DNA of 64,000 nucleotides from Kluyvera sp036759925 (GCF_036759925.1 NZ_JAPKIB010000006.1:124001-188000); one strand, 5' to 3'. Counted from the stretch's first letter, positions 1-9,406 are shown. Numbers and translations: made by a program. The notes: generated by a model not told the origin, from the sequence alone.

Positions 1-257
1 GCCGCACGGCTCAGCGACGGGTTGGCCAGCGCCATGCCGGGGCTGGCAACGATCAGATCGGCCGCCATCAGCCAGTCTTCATTCAGCCCGCCGACGTAGC
101 GCTCAACCGCTTCCGGCAGCTTATCCAGACCGGGTGGCGTCGCTCGGGTATCCATCACGCGTGGCGTAACGTTCTGCGCGAGGAAAAAATCCACGCAGGA
201 GAGCCCGGTCAGTCCAAGACCAATGATGACGACGTTTTTACCCTGGTAATCTGCCAT
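1..257 (-). CDS. murD: UDP-N-acetylmuramoyl-L-alanine--D-glutamate ligase, N-terminal part only
   Basis: Only the first 85 codons are present; the gene continues past the left edge. MurD adds D-glutamate to UDP-MurNAc-L-alanine in the cytoplasm, an ATP-dependent step of peptidoglycan precursor synthesis. The visible part is the N-terminal Rossmann-like domain that holds the UDP moiety, with a GLGLTG loop at residues 13-18. The ATG at 257 lies 2 nt after the mraY stop, as expected in the dcw cluster. Identity rests on the sequence match and its position after mraY. Confidence 0.95.
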   Translation of the reverse strand, partial: MADYQGKNVVIIGLGLTGLSCVDFFLAQNVTPRVMDTRATPPGLDKLPEAVERYVGGLNEDWLMAADLIVASPGMALANPSLSRA

Positions 258-259
258 GA

Positions 260-1342
260 TTAACGTACCTTCAGCGTTGCCAGGCCAATCAGCACCAGCA
301 TCAGCGAAATAATCCAGAAGCGCACGATAACGCGCGGTTCCGGCCAGCCTTTCAGTTCATAGTGGTGGTGAATCGGCGCCATACGGAAGATGCGCTGACC
401 GCGCAGCTTGAAGGAACCTACCTGCAGAATCACCGACAGGGTTTCCACCACGAAGACGCCGCCCATGATCACCAGCAGGAATTCCTGACGCAGCAGCACG
501 GCAATAATGCCCAGTGCGCCGCCCAGCGCCAGCGAACCGACGTCGCCCATAAAGACCTGCGCCGGATAGGTGTTGAACCACAGGAAGCCTAAACCCGCGC
601 CGACAATCGCCGTGCAGACGATGACCAGTTCACCGGCGTGACGCAGGTAAGGAATGTGCAGATAGCTCGCGAAATTCATGTTACCGGTCGCCCACGCCAC
701 CAGCGCAAAGCCCGCCGCCACAAAGACGGTTGGCATAATAGCCAAGCCGTCGAGGCCATCAGTCAGGTTAACGGCGTTGCCGGTACCCACGATCACGAAA
801 TAGGCCAGCAGAATGTAGAGCAGGCCCAGCTGCGGCATGATGTCCTTGAAGAACGGCACCACCAGCTCGGTGGCTGGCGTATCTTTACCGGCAAGGTACA
901 GCGCGAAGGCGACGCCCAGCGCAATCACCGACATCCAGAAGTATTTCCAGCGCGCGATAAGCCCTTTAGTGTCTTTGCGGACCACTTTGCGATAGTCATC
1001 AACGAAACCGATAATGCCGTAGCCAATCAGTACCGTCAGCACGCACCAGACGTACGGGTTTGACGGATAAGCCCACAGCAGCACGGAGACCGTAATCGCG
1101 GTCAGGATCATGATCCCACCCATCGTTGGGGTACCGCGTTTACTGAAGTGAGATTCAGGACCATCGTTACGAACAACCTGACCAAATGACATTTTTTGCA
1201 GACGGGCGATCATGCGCGGGCCCATCCACAAAGAGATGAACAGCGCGGTCAGCAGGCTGACGATGGCGCGAAACGTCAGATAGGAAAAGACGTTAAAGCC
1301 GGAATAATATTTGACCAGATGTTCGGCCAGCCACACTAACAT
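260..1342 (-). CDS. mraY: phospho-MurNAc-pentapeptide translocase (lipid I synthase)
   Basis: Integral inner-membrane enzyme that moves phospho-MurNAc-pentapeptide from UDP onto undecaprenyl phosphate to make lipid I. The 360-residue length equals that of E. coli. About ten hydrophobic segments are visible. The conserved cytoplasmic motifs are present: the FVDDYRK aspartate pair near residues 115-116, VNLTDGLDGL, the FMGDVGS aspartate near 267, and the HHHYELKGW histidine cluster near 324. The start overlaps the end of murF by 7 nt, which indicates translational coupling in the mra/dcw operon. Confidence 0.98.
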   Translation of the reverse strand: MLVWLAEHLVKYYSGFNVFSYLTFRAIVSLLTALFISLWMGPRMIARLQKMSFGQVVRNDGPESHFSKRGTPTMGGIMILTAITVSVLLWAYPSNPYVWCVLTVLIGYGIIGFVDDYRKVVRKDTKGLIARWKYFWMSVIALGVAFALYLAGKDTPATELVVPFFKDIMPQLGLLYILLAYFVIVGTGNAVNLTDGLDGLAIMPTVFVAAGFALVAWATGNMNFASYLHIPYLRHAGELVIVCTAIVGAGLGFLWFNTYPAQVFMGDVGSLALGGALGIIAVLLRQEFLLVIMGGVFVVETLSVILQVGSFKLRGQRIFRMAPIHHHYELKGWPEPRVIVRFWIISLMLVLIGLATLKVR

Positions 1343-2694
1343 GTCCCGTTCTCCTGTAATGCGCGTACAACCTCTTCCATGGCGGCACTGCGTGAACCTT
1401 TCACCAGAATGGTGATAGATTTGTGTTCGTTAATCAGCGTGTTAAGACGAGCAATTGCCGATGCTTTATCAGTGAAGTGCTCCCCTGCCCCGCTGGCAAT
1501 GCTAATCGCCTGGCTTAAATTGCCGACGCTCAGCACACGATCAAGACCTGCCGCTTTCGCCGCTTCGCCAACCTGAATGTGGCAAGCTTCACTCTCTGCG
1601 CCAAGTTCGGCCATATCGCCGACCACCAGTACGCGGTAACCCGGCATTTCAGACAGCACCTGTACCGCCGCCGTCATCGAACCGACGTTGGCGTTATAGG
1701 AGTCGTCCAGCACCAGTTGGCTGTCCGTCAGGTGAATCGGGAACAGACGACCCGGTACCGCTTTCAGCTGCGCGAGACCCGCTTTCACCGCGCCTAAGTC
1801 TGCACCCACGGCGGTTGCCAGCGCGGTTGCGGCCAGCGCATTAGCGATGTTATGGCGACCCGGCAGCGGCAACAGCACATCAGTGCTGCCGTTCGGCGTA
1901 TGCAGCGTAAATTCCGTACCCTGCGAGGTAATGCGCACGTCAGCGGCGCTGAAATCACTCCCCGCCGCGTTTGGTGAGAAACGCCAGACGGTACGATCGC
2001 CAATCACCTGCTGCCAGTTGGCCCAGTCATTGTTATCGGCGTTCAGAATCGCAATACCACTGTCTGGCAGGCCGGTGAAGATCTCACCCTTCGCTTTCGC
2101 AACGCCCGCCAACGAGCCAAAACCTTCCAGATGCGCCGCCGCCAGGTTGTTCACCAGCGCCGCTTCCGGACGAGTCAAACTCACGGTCCAGGCGATTTCG
2201 CCCTGGTGGTTTGCCCCCAGTTCAATAACCGCAAACTGATGCTCCGGCGTCAGGCGCAGTAATGTCATCGGCACGCCAATGTCATTGTTTAGATTGCCCG
2301 CGGTATAAAGCGTGTTGCCGCACTGCCCCAGAATCGCGGCGGTCATCTCTTTCACCGAGGTTTTACCGGAAGAACCGGTCAGGGCAACTACGCGAGCAGG
2401 CACCTGCTGACGTACCCAAGCCGCCAGCTCGCCGAAGGCGAGACGGGTATCGCTCACCACCAGCTGCGGCAGGTCGATGTCCAGCTTACGGCTGACCAGC
2501 AGCGCGCCTGCGCCGCCCTCTTTTGCCGTTTGCGCAAAATCATGCGCATCAAAACGTTCGCCCTTCAGCGCCACAAACAGACAGCCCGGCGTTAATTTCC
2601 GGGTATCGGTGGTCACATCTTCAATAAGGACATCGCTGCCACGAAGCTCGCCGTTCAGAACGTTGGCAAGCTGGCCAAGCGTTACGCCAATCAT
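1336..2694 (-). CDS. murF: UDP-MurNAc-tripeptide--D-Ala-D-Ala ligase
   Basis: Cytoplasmic ATP-dependent Mur ligase that adds D-alanyl-D-alanine to UDP-MurNAc-tripeptide, the last soluble step of peptidoglycan precursor synthesis. It has 452 residues, the normal enterobacterial length. The P-loop TGSSGKTS is at residues 106-113. The middle domain carries the Mur-ligase ELGANHQGEI motif. It overlaps murE by 4 nt upstream and mraY by 7 nt downstream, so the three genes are tightly coupled. Confidence 0.98.
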   Translation of the reverse strand: MIGVTLGQLANVLNGELRGSDVLIEDVTTDTRKLTPGCLFVALKGERFDAHDFAQTAKEGGAGALLVSRKLDIDLPQLVVSDTRLAFGELAAWVRQQVPARVVALTGSSGKTSVKEMTAAILGQCGNTLYTAGNLNNDIGVPMTLLRLTPEHQFAVIELGANHQGEIAWTVSLTRPEAALVNNLAAAHLEGFGSLAGVAKAKGEIFTGLPDSGIAILNADNNDWANWQQVIGDRTVWRFSPNAAGSDFSAADVRITSQGTEFTLHTPNGSTDVLLPLPGRHNIANALAATALATAVGADLGAVKAGLAQLKAVPGRLFPIHLTDSQLVLDDSYNANVGSMTAAVQVLSEMPGYRVLVVGDMAELGAESEACHIQVGEAAKAAGLDRVLSVGNLSQAISIASGAGEHFTDKASAIARLNTLINEHKSITILVKGSRSAAMEEVVRALQENGTC

Positions 2695-4178
2695 GCCACC
2701 ACTCCCAGCAGACGCGCTGCGGTAATACGATCGGAGTAATCGAGACGACGGTTACCCACAATCTGATAATCTTCATGACCTTTGCCGGCCACCAGCACGA
2801 CGTCATCCGCTTTTGCCTGCATGATGGCGTTGGTTACCGCTTCAGCGCGGCCTTCCATCACTTTCACGTGACCGGCATCAACCATACCCGCGAGGATATC
2901 GTTAATGATGTCGCGCGGCTCTTCGGTGCGTGGGTTATCGTCGGTCACCACCACCACATCGGAGAACTCTTCGGCAATCGCCCCCATCAGCGGACGTTTG
3001 CCTTTGTCACGGTCGCCGCCGCAGCCAAAGACGCACCACAGCTTGCCGGAGCAGTGCAGGCGTGCAGCCTGCAGCGCTTTTTCCAGCGCATCCGGGGTGT
3101 GGGCGTAATCGACCACCACCGTCGGTTTGCCCGGCGCGCTAAACACTTCCATACGCCCGCAAACCGGCTGTAAACGCGCTGCGGTTTTCAGCAGGCCAGC
3201 CAACGGATAGTCCAGCGCCAGCAGCGTTGCCAGCGCCAGCAGCAGATTGCTGACGTTAAATGCGCCCATCAATCGGCTTTCAATTTCGCCTTCACCCCAG
3301 GTGGAGTCGAAGCGGATGGTCGCGCCGCTATCGTGATAGTTCACCGTCACGGCTTTCAGCCAGCGGCCGTGGCAGTCTGGATTAATGTGACCGTCCATGG
3401 AGACCGCAACGGCATCCGGCAGACGACCTAACCAGCGACGGCCCACTTCATCGTCAGCGTTGACGATGGCCTGGCCGCAGTGGTGAGTGGAGTACAGCAG
3501 CCATTTTGCCGCTTCGTAGTGTTCCATATCACCATGGTAATCAAGATGATCGCGGCTTAGGTTAGTGAACACCGAGGCGGCAAACTTGAGCGCTGCCACG
3601 CGGTGCTGCACCAGGCCGTGAGAGGAAACCTCCATCGCGGCAACCGTCGCACCCTGCTCAACCAGACCGGCCAGCACGTGCTGTACGTCGACCGCCGAGC
3701 CGGTGGTGTTTTCCGTTGGGATCACTTTATCCAGCAGGCCGTTACCGACCGTGCCCATCACCGCGCTGGTTTCACCCAGCAGTTGGCACCATTGTGCAAT
3801 CAGCTGCGTGGTGGTGGTTTTACCGTTGGTCCCGGTCACGCCAATCAGGCGTAGGCTGTCGGACGGCTCGTGGTAAAAACGCCCGGCCAGTGCCGATAAG
3901 CGCTCGTTTAACTGGCTGAGGTAGATAACCGGCACGCCGTGCATCTCGCGGATTTCACCGTCGGCGGCCTCATCTTTTGCCTCGGCTATAACAGCAGCGA
4001 CACCTTGCGCAATTGCCTGCGGGATATACCGACGCCCGTCCGCCTGATGACCTACTACCGCTACGAACAGATCGCCCGATGCAGCCACACGGCTGTCGAG
4101 CGTCATCTCTCGCAGTACTCGCTCCGGCGCATTTGGCACCCACGGAGCGAGAAGGTCGCGCAAATTACGATCTGCCAC
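2691..4178 (-). CDS. murE: UDP-MurNAc-L-Ala-D-Glu:meso-diaminopimelate ligase
   Basis: Adds meso-diaminopimelate to UDP-MurNAc-dipeptide. It has 495 residues, as in E. coli. The Mur-ligase P-loop TGTNGKTT is at residues 115-122. A DNPR motif near residue 414 is the known signature for choosing meso-DAP rather than lysine. The start is a GTG at 4178 that overlaps the end of ftsI by 14 nt, matching the E. coli arrangement and favouring coupled translation. Confidence 0.98.
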   Translation of the reverse strand: MADRNLRDLLAPWVPNAPERVLREMTLDSRVAASGDLFVAVVGHQADGRRYIPQAIAQGVAAVIAEAKDEAADGEIREMHGVPVIYLSQLNERLSALAGRFYHEPSDSLRLIGVTGTNGKTTTTQLIAQWCQLLGETSAVMGTVGNGLLDKVIPTENTTGSAVDVQHVLAGLVEQGATVAAMEVSSHGLVQHRVAALKFAASVFTNLSRDHLDYHGDMEHYEAAKWLLYSTHHCGQAIVNADDEVGRRWLGRLPDAVAVSMDGHINPDCHGRWLKAVTVNYHDSGATIRFDSTWGEGEIESRLMGAFNVSNLLLALATLLALDYPLAGLLKTAARLQPVCGRMEVFSAPGKPTVVVDYAHTPDALEKALQAARLHCSGKLWCVFGCGGDRDKGKRPLMGAIAEEFSDVVVVTDDNPRTEEPRDIINDILAGMVDAGHVKVMEGRAEAVTNAIMQAKADDVVLVAGKGHEDYQIVGNRRLDYSDRITAARLLGVVA

Positions 4179-5934
4179 CTGTACCCTCGCCTTGATTCGT
4201 CACTAATTCACTTTTATCGCCGCCCGTTGCCAGCGCATCCGGCTCAATGTTCATCGTGCGCAGTACGCCGCCCATGATGGCACCAAAGACCGGCGCGGAA
4301 ACGGCGCCACCGTAGTATTTACCTGCCTGCGGGTCGTTGATCACCACCACCAGCGCAAAGCGCGGCTGGCTGGCTGGCGCAACGCCCGCGGTGTAAGCAA
4401 TGTATTTGTTGATATAGCGTCCGTCCGGACCGACTTTTTTCGCCGTACCGGTTTTAATCGCGATACGGTAGCCTTTAATCGCCGCCTTCACGCCGCCGCC
4501 GCCAGGCAGCGCCACGCTTTCCATCATATGAACGACGGTACGGACGATAGATTCCGGGAAGATGCGCTCACCGGGAACCGGCGGGTCAACTTTGGTTATC
4601 GACAGCGGACGGTAGATCCCGTAGCTGCCAATCGTTGCGTAGACACGCGCTAACTGTAACGGCGTTACCATTAGCCCGTAGCCGAAAGAGAAGGTGGCCC
4701 TCTCTATGTCAGACCACCGTTGTTTTTGAGGATATAAGCCACTGCGTTCTCCGACCAACCCCAAATTGGTCGCTTTTCCCAGCCCAAAACGTGAGTAAGT
4801 ATCTACTAACGCTGAGGACGGCATCGCTAACGCCAGCTTGGAAACACCGACGTTACTCGACTTCTGTAAAACCCCAGTCAGGGTCAATTCGCTGTAGCGT
4901 GCCACGTCTTTGATTTCGTGGCCGTTAATACGGTAAGGAATGGTGTTCAGTACGGTGTTTTCGCGGACCACGCCGCGCTGCAGCGCGGTCATCACCACCA
5001 TCGGTTTCACCGTGGAGCCCGGTTCAAATACGTCAGTGATGGCCCGGTTACGCATGGTATCTTTGGCCGTGCCGGTAAAATTGTTCGGGTTGTAGGATGG
5101 GCTGTTGGCCATCGCCAGCACTTCACCCGTGCTCACGTCGACCAGCACGGCGCTGCCGGATTCCGCTTTGTTAAACGCCACGGCGTTGTTCAGTTCTCGG
5201 TACACCAGCGCCTGCAGGCGCTCGTCAATGCTCAGCGCCAGGTTGTGCGCAGCCTGGCTGTCAGTTGAGGAGATATCTTCAATTACCCGGCCATAGCGGT
5301 CTTTACGCACGATGCGTTCGCCCGGCTGGCCGGTGAGCCACTTGTCGAAGCTCTTCTCAACCCCTTCAATACCCTGACTGTCTACGTTGGTGAAGCCGAT
5401 GAGGTGAGCGGTTACTTCTCCGGATGGATAGTAACGGCGAGACTCTTCGCGCAGATAAATCCCCGGCAGCTTGAGCTTTTTGATGTAGTCGGCCATATCA
5501 GGGTTCACCTGACGCGCCAGATAGATAAAGCGCATGCGCGGATTGGTGTTAATGCGGTTCGCCAGTTGGTCCAGCGGGATGTTCAGCGCATCCGCCAACG
5601 CTTTCCAGCGGTTGTTCAGCATCACGCCGCCCGCTTCATGCAGCTCTTTTGGGTCGGCCCAAATCGCTTTTACCGGCACGCTCACCGCCAGCGGGCGGCC
5701 GGAGCGGTCGGTTATCATACCGCGAGAGGTGGAAACCTGCTGAACGCGCAGGGAACGCATGTCACCCTCACGCACCAGTTTATCCGGGGCAATAATTTGT
5801 AGCCAGGCTGCACGCCCCAACAGGAACGCGAGCGCGAGAAAAATACAGCCGCAAAGCAACGCAAAACGCCAACTGATAAAGTTGGCCTGTTCTTCCTGAC
5901 GTTTTGGCTTAAGCGTTTTTGCCGCTGGTTTCAT
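4165..5934 (-). CDS. ftsI: septal peptidoglycan D,D-transpeptidase (penicillin-binding protein 3)
   Basis: Class B PBP that crosslinks septal peptidoglycan with FtsW during division. It has a short cytoplasmic tail, one membrane span (about residues 22-42), a pedestal domain, and a transpeptidase domain with STVK (active Ser near 307), SSN near 359 and KTGTAKK near 494. The ATG at 5934 gives MKPAAKT, matching the family start, and a 589-residue protein against 588 in E. coli. A TTG three codons upstream sits too close to the AAGGA to be preferred. The C-terminal region is removed by Prc in E. coli; the same tail is present here. Confidence 0.97.
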   Translation of the reverse strand: MKPAAKTLKPKRQEEQANFISWRFALLCGCIFLALAFLLGRAAWLQIIAPDKLVREGDMRSLRVQQVSTSRGMITDRSGRPLAVSVPVKAIWADPKELHEAGGVMLNNRWKALADALNIPLDQLANRINTNPRMRFIYLARQVNPDMADYIKKLKLPGIYLREESRRYYPSGEVTAHLIGFTNVDSQGIEGVEKSFDKWLTGQPGERIVRKDRYGRVIEDISSTDSQAAHNLALSIDERLQALVYRELNNAVAFNKAESGSAVLVDVSTGEVLAMANSPSYNPNNFTGTAKDTMRNRAITDVFEPGSTVKPMVVMTALQRGVVRENTVLNTIPYRINGHEIKDVARYSELTLTGVLQKSSNVGVSKLALAMPSSALVDTYSRFGLGKATNLGLVGERSGLYPQKQRWSDIERATFSFGYGLMVTPLQLARVYATIGSYGIYRPLSITKVDPPVPGERIFPESIVRTVVHMMESVALPGGGGVKAAIKGYRIAIKTGTAKKVGPDGRYINKYIAYTAGVAPASQPRFALVVVINDPQAGKYYGGAVSAPVFGAIMGGVLRTMNIEPDALATGGDKSELVTNQGEGTGGRS

Positions 5935-5949
5935 GCGTTGCAATAATCC

Positions 5950-6315
5950 TTATTTCTGTACAACAATGTTTTCTTTTGATGGATCAACATGTTGCATCTG
6001 CAACTTTTCGGTAGCGATACGTTCAACGCGGCTATGATCGCCAAGAGCATTCTCTTCGAGGATCAGGTTTCGCCATTCAATGTCTAACGCGTCGCGCTCC
6101 AGCACCAACTGTTCTCGTTGGGCCGTTAACAAGCGGGTATGGTGGGCGGTCGTCACCACCGTTACCGCTGTGACAATGATGCAAATGAACAGACAGAGTG
6201 GCAGCTTCCCGAACTGCAAAAGGTCGTCGCGAATAACGCCAGGCAAGGCATGGCGCTCGCCGTTTCCTAACGACCCGGTTACTTTGCTTAGGGCTTCTGT
6301 CACTCTGCCGATCAT
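5950..6315 (-). CDS. ftsL: cell division protein FtsL
   Basis: Small bitopic membrane protein that forms the FtsQLB complex and recruits and activates FtsWI at the septum. It has 121 residues, as in E. coli. It shows a basic cytoplasmic tail, one membrane span at about residues 38-57, and a periplasmic leucine-zipper-like coiled coil (LLTAQREQLVLERDAL). It overlaps rsmH by 4 nt upstream and is followed by ftsI after 15 nt. Confidence 0.97.
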   Translation of the reverse strand: MIGRVTEALSKVTGSLGNGERHALPGVIRDDLLQFGKLPLCLFICIIVTAVTVVTTAHHTRLLTAQREQLVLERDALDIEWRNLILEENALGDHSRVERIATEKLQMQHVDPSKENIVVQK

Positions 6316-7253
6316 GCGTTCGTCCTTTCTGCAATACGCAGTACTGAACTACGGGCACGCGGATTCTCAGCCACTTCATCTTCACCCGGCATCAACTTGC
6401 CTAGCGCTCGTAAATGACGGCCACCCAGCTTCCTGAGTTGCTCTTCGGTCATCGGGATCCCCGCTGGAACCTGTGGACCGCGGCTCTGTTCACGCATAAA
6501 GCGCTTCACGATGCGGTCTTCCAGCGAATGGAAGCTGATAATCGACAGCCGCCCACCCGGGGCCAGCACGCCAAGCGAGCTTTTTAGCGCTTGCTCTATC
6601 TCCTCCAGCTCACTATTCACCCAAATGCGCACCGCCTGGAAGGTACGGGTTGCGGGGTGTTTGAATTTGTCTTTCACCGGCATGGCCGCCGCGATAACTT
6701 CCGCCAACTCTTTAGTGCGGGTCATCGGCTGTTCGCGGTTACGCTCGACGATGGCGCGAGCAATACGCTTACCGAAACGTTCTTCACCGAAGGTTTTAAT
6801 CACCCAGGCAATATCCGCTTCTTCTGCCGTTTGCAGCCATTCTGCTGCTGACTGACCGCGGGTTGGGTCCATGCGCATGTCCAGCGGGCCATCGCGCATA
6901 AAGGAAAAACCGCGTTCAGCGTCATCAAGCTGCGGTGAAGAAACGCCAAGATCGAGAAGGATACCGTCGATCTTGCCGACAAGGTCGCGCTCAGCAACGT
7001 AATCCGCCAGCGCAGAAAAAGGGCCATGCACGATGGAAAAGCGCGGATCATCGATGGTCTTAGCCACCGCGATCGCTTCTGGATCGCGATCGATCGCAAT
7101 CAAACGCCCCTGCTCGCCAAGCTGCGACAGGATAAGGCGCGAGTGACCACCGCGACCAAAGGTGCCATCAATATAGATACCGTCAGGACGAATATTCAGG
7201 CCGTTAACGGCTTCATCCAGCAGTACCGTGGTGTGTTTAAAATTTTCCATCAT
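6312..7253 (-). CDS. rsmH: 16S rRNA (cytosine-1402-N4)-methyltransferase
   Basis: SAM-dependent enzyme that methylates N4 of C1402 in the ribosomal P site, working with RsmI. It has 313 residues, the usual length. The SAM-binding region (IDGTFGRGGHS) lies near residues 28-38, followed by IDRDPEAI and ILLDLGVSSPQLD. The start is the first of two ATG codons, as in E. coli. It is the second gene of the mra operon, 2 nt after mraZ and overlapping ftsL. Confidence 0.97.
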   Translation of the reverse strand: MMENFKHTTVLLDEAVNGLNIRPDGIYIDGTFGRGGHSRLILSQLGEQGRLIAIDRDPEAIAVAKTIDDPRFSIVHGPFSALADYVAERDLVGKIDGILLDLGVSSPQLDDAERGFSFMRDGPLDMRMDPTRGQSAAEWLQTAEEADIAWVIKTFGEERFGKRIARAIVERNREQPMTRTKELAEVIAAAMPVKDKFKHPATRTFQAVRIWVNSELEEIEQALKSSLGVLAPGGRLSIISFHSLEDRIVKRFMREQSRGPQVPAGIPMTEEQLRKLGGRHLRALGKLMPGEDEVAENPRARSSVLRIAERTNA

Positions 7254-7255
7254 AT

Positions 7256-7714
7256 TTATAAGGACAAATCCTGCAATCGCTCCGACAGCGCCCCTGAAGC
7301 AGATTGCTCAGCGTCGATATCTTCCTTGACCTGTTGATACCAGGCCGTTTCATCCCACAGTTCAAACTTATTGAACTGCCCGACCAGCATCACTTCTTTG
7401 GTCAATCCGGCGTGTTGCCGTAAAACCGGCGCAATCAACAATCGCCCGGCATTATCCATCTGGCATTCGCTGGCATGCCCTAGCAGCAATCGCTGTACGC
7501 GACGCTCAACGGGATTCATGCTCGACAAACGCGAGAGTTTTTGCTCGATAATTTCCCATTCGGGCAGAGGATAAAGCAGCAGGCAGGGGTGATGGATGTC
7601 AATGGTACAAACCATTTGACCGGTAGCGATCTCGACAAGCTGGTCCCGATATCGGACAGGGACGGCTAAGCGCCCTTTGCTGTCGAGATTGACTAACGTT
7701 GCCCCCCGGAACAT
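7256..7714 (-). CDS. mraZ: transcriptional regulator MraZ of the division/cell wall cluster
   Basis: DNA-binding protein with two tandem AbrB/SpoVT-like domains. In E. coli it represses its own operon, and it forms a ring-like oligomer on TGGGN repeats. The ATG at 7714 begins MFRGATLVNLDSKGR and gives 152 residues, the E. coli length. An in-frame start 12 codons upstream would begin inside the operator repeats and is rejected. Each half carries a DSKGRLA- or DNAGRLLI-type motif typical of the fold. Confidence 0.96.
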   Translation of the reverse strand: MFRGATLVNLDSKGRLAVPVRYRDQLVEIATGQMVCTIDIHHPCLLLYPLPEWEIIEQKLSRLSSMNPVERRVQRLLLGHASECQMDNAGRLLIAPVLRQHAGLTKEVMLVGQFNKFELWDETAWYQQVKEDIDAEQSASGALSERLQDLSL

Positions 7715-7722
7715 GCCAGCTT

Positions 7723-7757
7723 TACCCCCGTTTACCACTTTGCCCCACAAATTCCCA
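7723..7757 (-). promoter_or_regulatory. MraZ operator: TGGGN-type direct repeats
   Basis: On the minus strand, TGGGA (7757-7753), TGGGG (7747-7743), TGGTA (7737-7733) and GGGTA (7727-7723) follow each other at exact 10 bp steps between the promoter and the mraZ start. MraZ is known to bind three such TGGGN repeats. The first two match well; the third and fourth are degenerate. Confidence 0.8.
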
Positions 7758-7765
7758 CTTTAAGG

Positions 7766-7795
7766 AGTTTACGGAGCAGAGGAAAAGCTTGTCAA
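7766..7795 (-). promoter_or_regulatory. mra promoter (sigma-70)
   Basis: Reading the minus strand, a perfect -35 TTGACA (7795-7790) and a -10 TAAACT (7771-7766) are separated by 18 bp. Transcription would start near the first MraZ box. This is the known main promoter of the division/cell wall cluster in E. coli and the sequence around it is conserved. Confidence 0.9.
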
Positions 7796-8264
7796 GCCAG
7801 CATGAATGCCAACAGAGTCCAAAAAACCACTATTTACGGCCGACAATAGCCCTGATTAATAATTATCCAACAGACGAGGCAAATTAACGCCATGAATACC
7901 CGTAAGAAAAATAGAGGTTGATTCACATGCCGTTAACGCGACTTAATATCATCGAAAGAATATATAAAGTGTCAGTTTGCGACGCGAGCGGCATTTTAGG
8001 ACATTCTGTTGCTCGTTAACAGTCCTTCTGGCGCGCCCTTGCGAGGAATTCGGAGTAGAGAGATTGCTCATTCTGGTAGGCAAGCTGAGAAGTGTTTGTT
8101 ATTTCGGCAATCCATCGCGAGAATGTAACAAAATAATACACAAATAATTTAATTTTACTTTGCGTTCACATTATTAAGCACTATTCCGCGATCTTAGCGG
8201 GGGAATTAAATAGAGAGCTAACCAAAATGTAGAATTATCTGAATTAAGAATTGAATGACTTTTT
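7796..8264. other. mraZ-cra intergenic region, no gene seen
   Basis: About 470 bp of AT-rich sequence lies between the mra promoter and the end of cra. No RNA structure or gene with a ribosome binding site is visible. A 30-codon plus-strand ORF (7927-8019) has no Shine-Dalgarno sequence and is not called. Confidence 0.6.
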
Positions 8265-8300
8265 TGTTCAATGAAGGCCACTTAGCGTAGCCTTCATTAA
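8265..8300 (-). terminator. hairpin after cra
   Basis: A 9 bp perfect stem (AATGAAGGC with GCCTTCATT, 8270-8278 and 8290-8298) lies just after the cra stop. No U-tract follows on the minus strand, so it is not a canonical intrinsic terminator. It may act as a 3'-end stabiliser or a weak terminator. Confidence 0.45.
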
Positions 8301-8306
8301 GAGAGC

Positions 8307-9311
8307 TTATCGACGGCTCAGACTACCGCGACGATAAAGATTACGACGAATGCGGCTCAAACCAGGTTTCGGCTTACGCGGTTCATCGAGGCTTGCCAGC
8401 ACAATCTCCAGCACGCGTTCAGCGACATCACGGTGGCGCTGGGCAACCGCAAGAACCGGACACTGCAGGAAGTCGAGCAGCTCGTTATCGCCAAAGGTCG
8501 CAATCGCCAGATCGGTCGGCAGCTTGCCTTCACGACGCAGCGTCACATCCATCACCCCTTGCAGCAAGGCAAATGACGTGGTGAACAACGCCTGCGGCAT
8601 CGGGTGCGTTTCCAGCCATTTTTCAAACAGCTGCGCCGCAGCTTCACGCTCGTAGCTATTGGCATACAGGAAGTGCACGTCGCGCGGGTCATCTTTCCAG
8701 GCGGTACGGAAGCCCTGCTCGCGCAGGAAACTTACCGACAGCTCCGGCAACGCGCCGAGATAAAGAACGGTTTCTGCCGGGAAGGTACGCAGCTCTGCGG
8801 CAAGCATTTCCGCGTCGTCCTGATCGGCGCCCACGACGCTGGTGAAGTGTTCGCGATCGAGCGCACGGTCAAGCGCGACAATCGGAAACGAATCGTTCGC
8901 CCAACGCTGGTAGAAAGGGTGCTCCGGCGGCAGCGACGTTGACACGATGATCGCATCAACCTGGCGTTGCAGCAGGTGCTCGATACAGCGCATTTCGTTA
9001 TCCGGCTGATCTTCAGAACAGGCAATCAGTAACTGATAGCCGCGCTGACGGGCCTGGCGCTCAAGATAGTTTGCGATGCGCGTGTAGCTGGTGTTCTCCA
9101 GGTCGGGAATAACCAGCCCAATAGAACGAGTGCGTCCTGCACGCAGACCGGCGGCGACCGCGTTAGGGTGGTAGTTATGCTCACGCACAACGGCCATCAC
9201 TTTTTCGACAGTCTTGTCGCTGACGCGGTACTGCTTGGCTTTGCCGTTAATCACATAGCTGGCGGTGGTTCGGGAAACACCGGCAAGCCGGGCGATTTCA
9301 TCCAGTTTCAC
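8307..9311 (-). CDS. cra: catabolite repressor/activator (LacI family)
   Basis: Global regulator of carbon flow that responds to fructose 1-phosphate or fructose 1,6-bisphosphate, repressing glycolytic and activating gluconeogenic genes. It has 334 residues, as in E. coli. The N-terminal LacI helix-turn-helix (LDEIARLAGVSRTTASYVING) is followed by a periplasmic-binding-protein-like effector domain. The start is a GTG at 9311 with a GGGGC sequence 5 nt upstream, as in E. coli; an in-frame start 12 codons upstream is rejected. A 28-residue fruL-type leader was not recognised upstream. Confidence 0.96.
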   Translation of the reverse strand: MKLDEIARLAGVSRTTASYVINGKAKQYRVSDKTVEKVMAVVREHNYHPNAVAAGLRAGRTRSIGLVIPDLENTSYTRIANYLERQARQRGYQLLIACSEDQPDNEMRCIEHLLQRQVDAIIVSTSLPPEHPFYQRWANDSFPIVALDRALDREHFTSVVGADQDDAEMLAAELRTFPAETVLYLGALPELSVSFLREQGFRTAWKDDPRDVHFLYANSYEREAAAQLFEKWLETHPMPQALFTTSFALLQGVMDVTLRREGKLPTDLAIATFGDNELLDFLQCPVLAVAQRHRDVAERVLEIVLASLDEPRKPKPGLSRIRRNLYRRGSLSRR

Positions 9312-9406
9312 AATTGCCCCTTGCTTTATAAGTATAATCCGTAACATCTAAACGCAGATTGATCTCATCGGCAATAGCTTTTCTTCGCACTTATTGCTGA
9401 TTTCGC

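Noticed and set aside
7927..8019. 30-codon ORF between mraZ and cra
   Set aside because: No Shine-Dalgarno sequence and no recognisable product; short enough to be chance.
9348..9368. Six-codon ORF (MRSICV) before cra, considered as a fruL-like leader
   Set aside because: Much shorter than the 28-residue fruL peptide, different sequence, no clear ribosome binding site.
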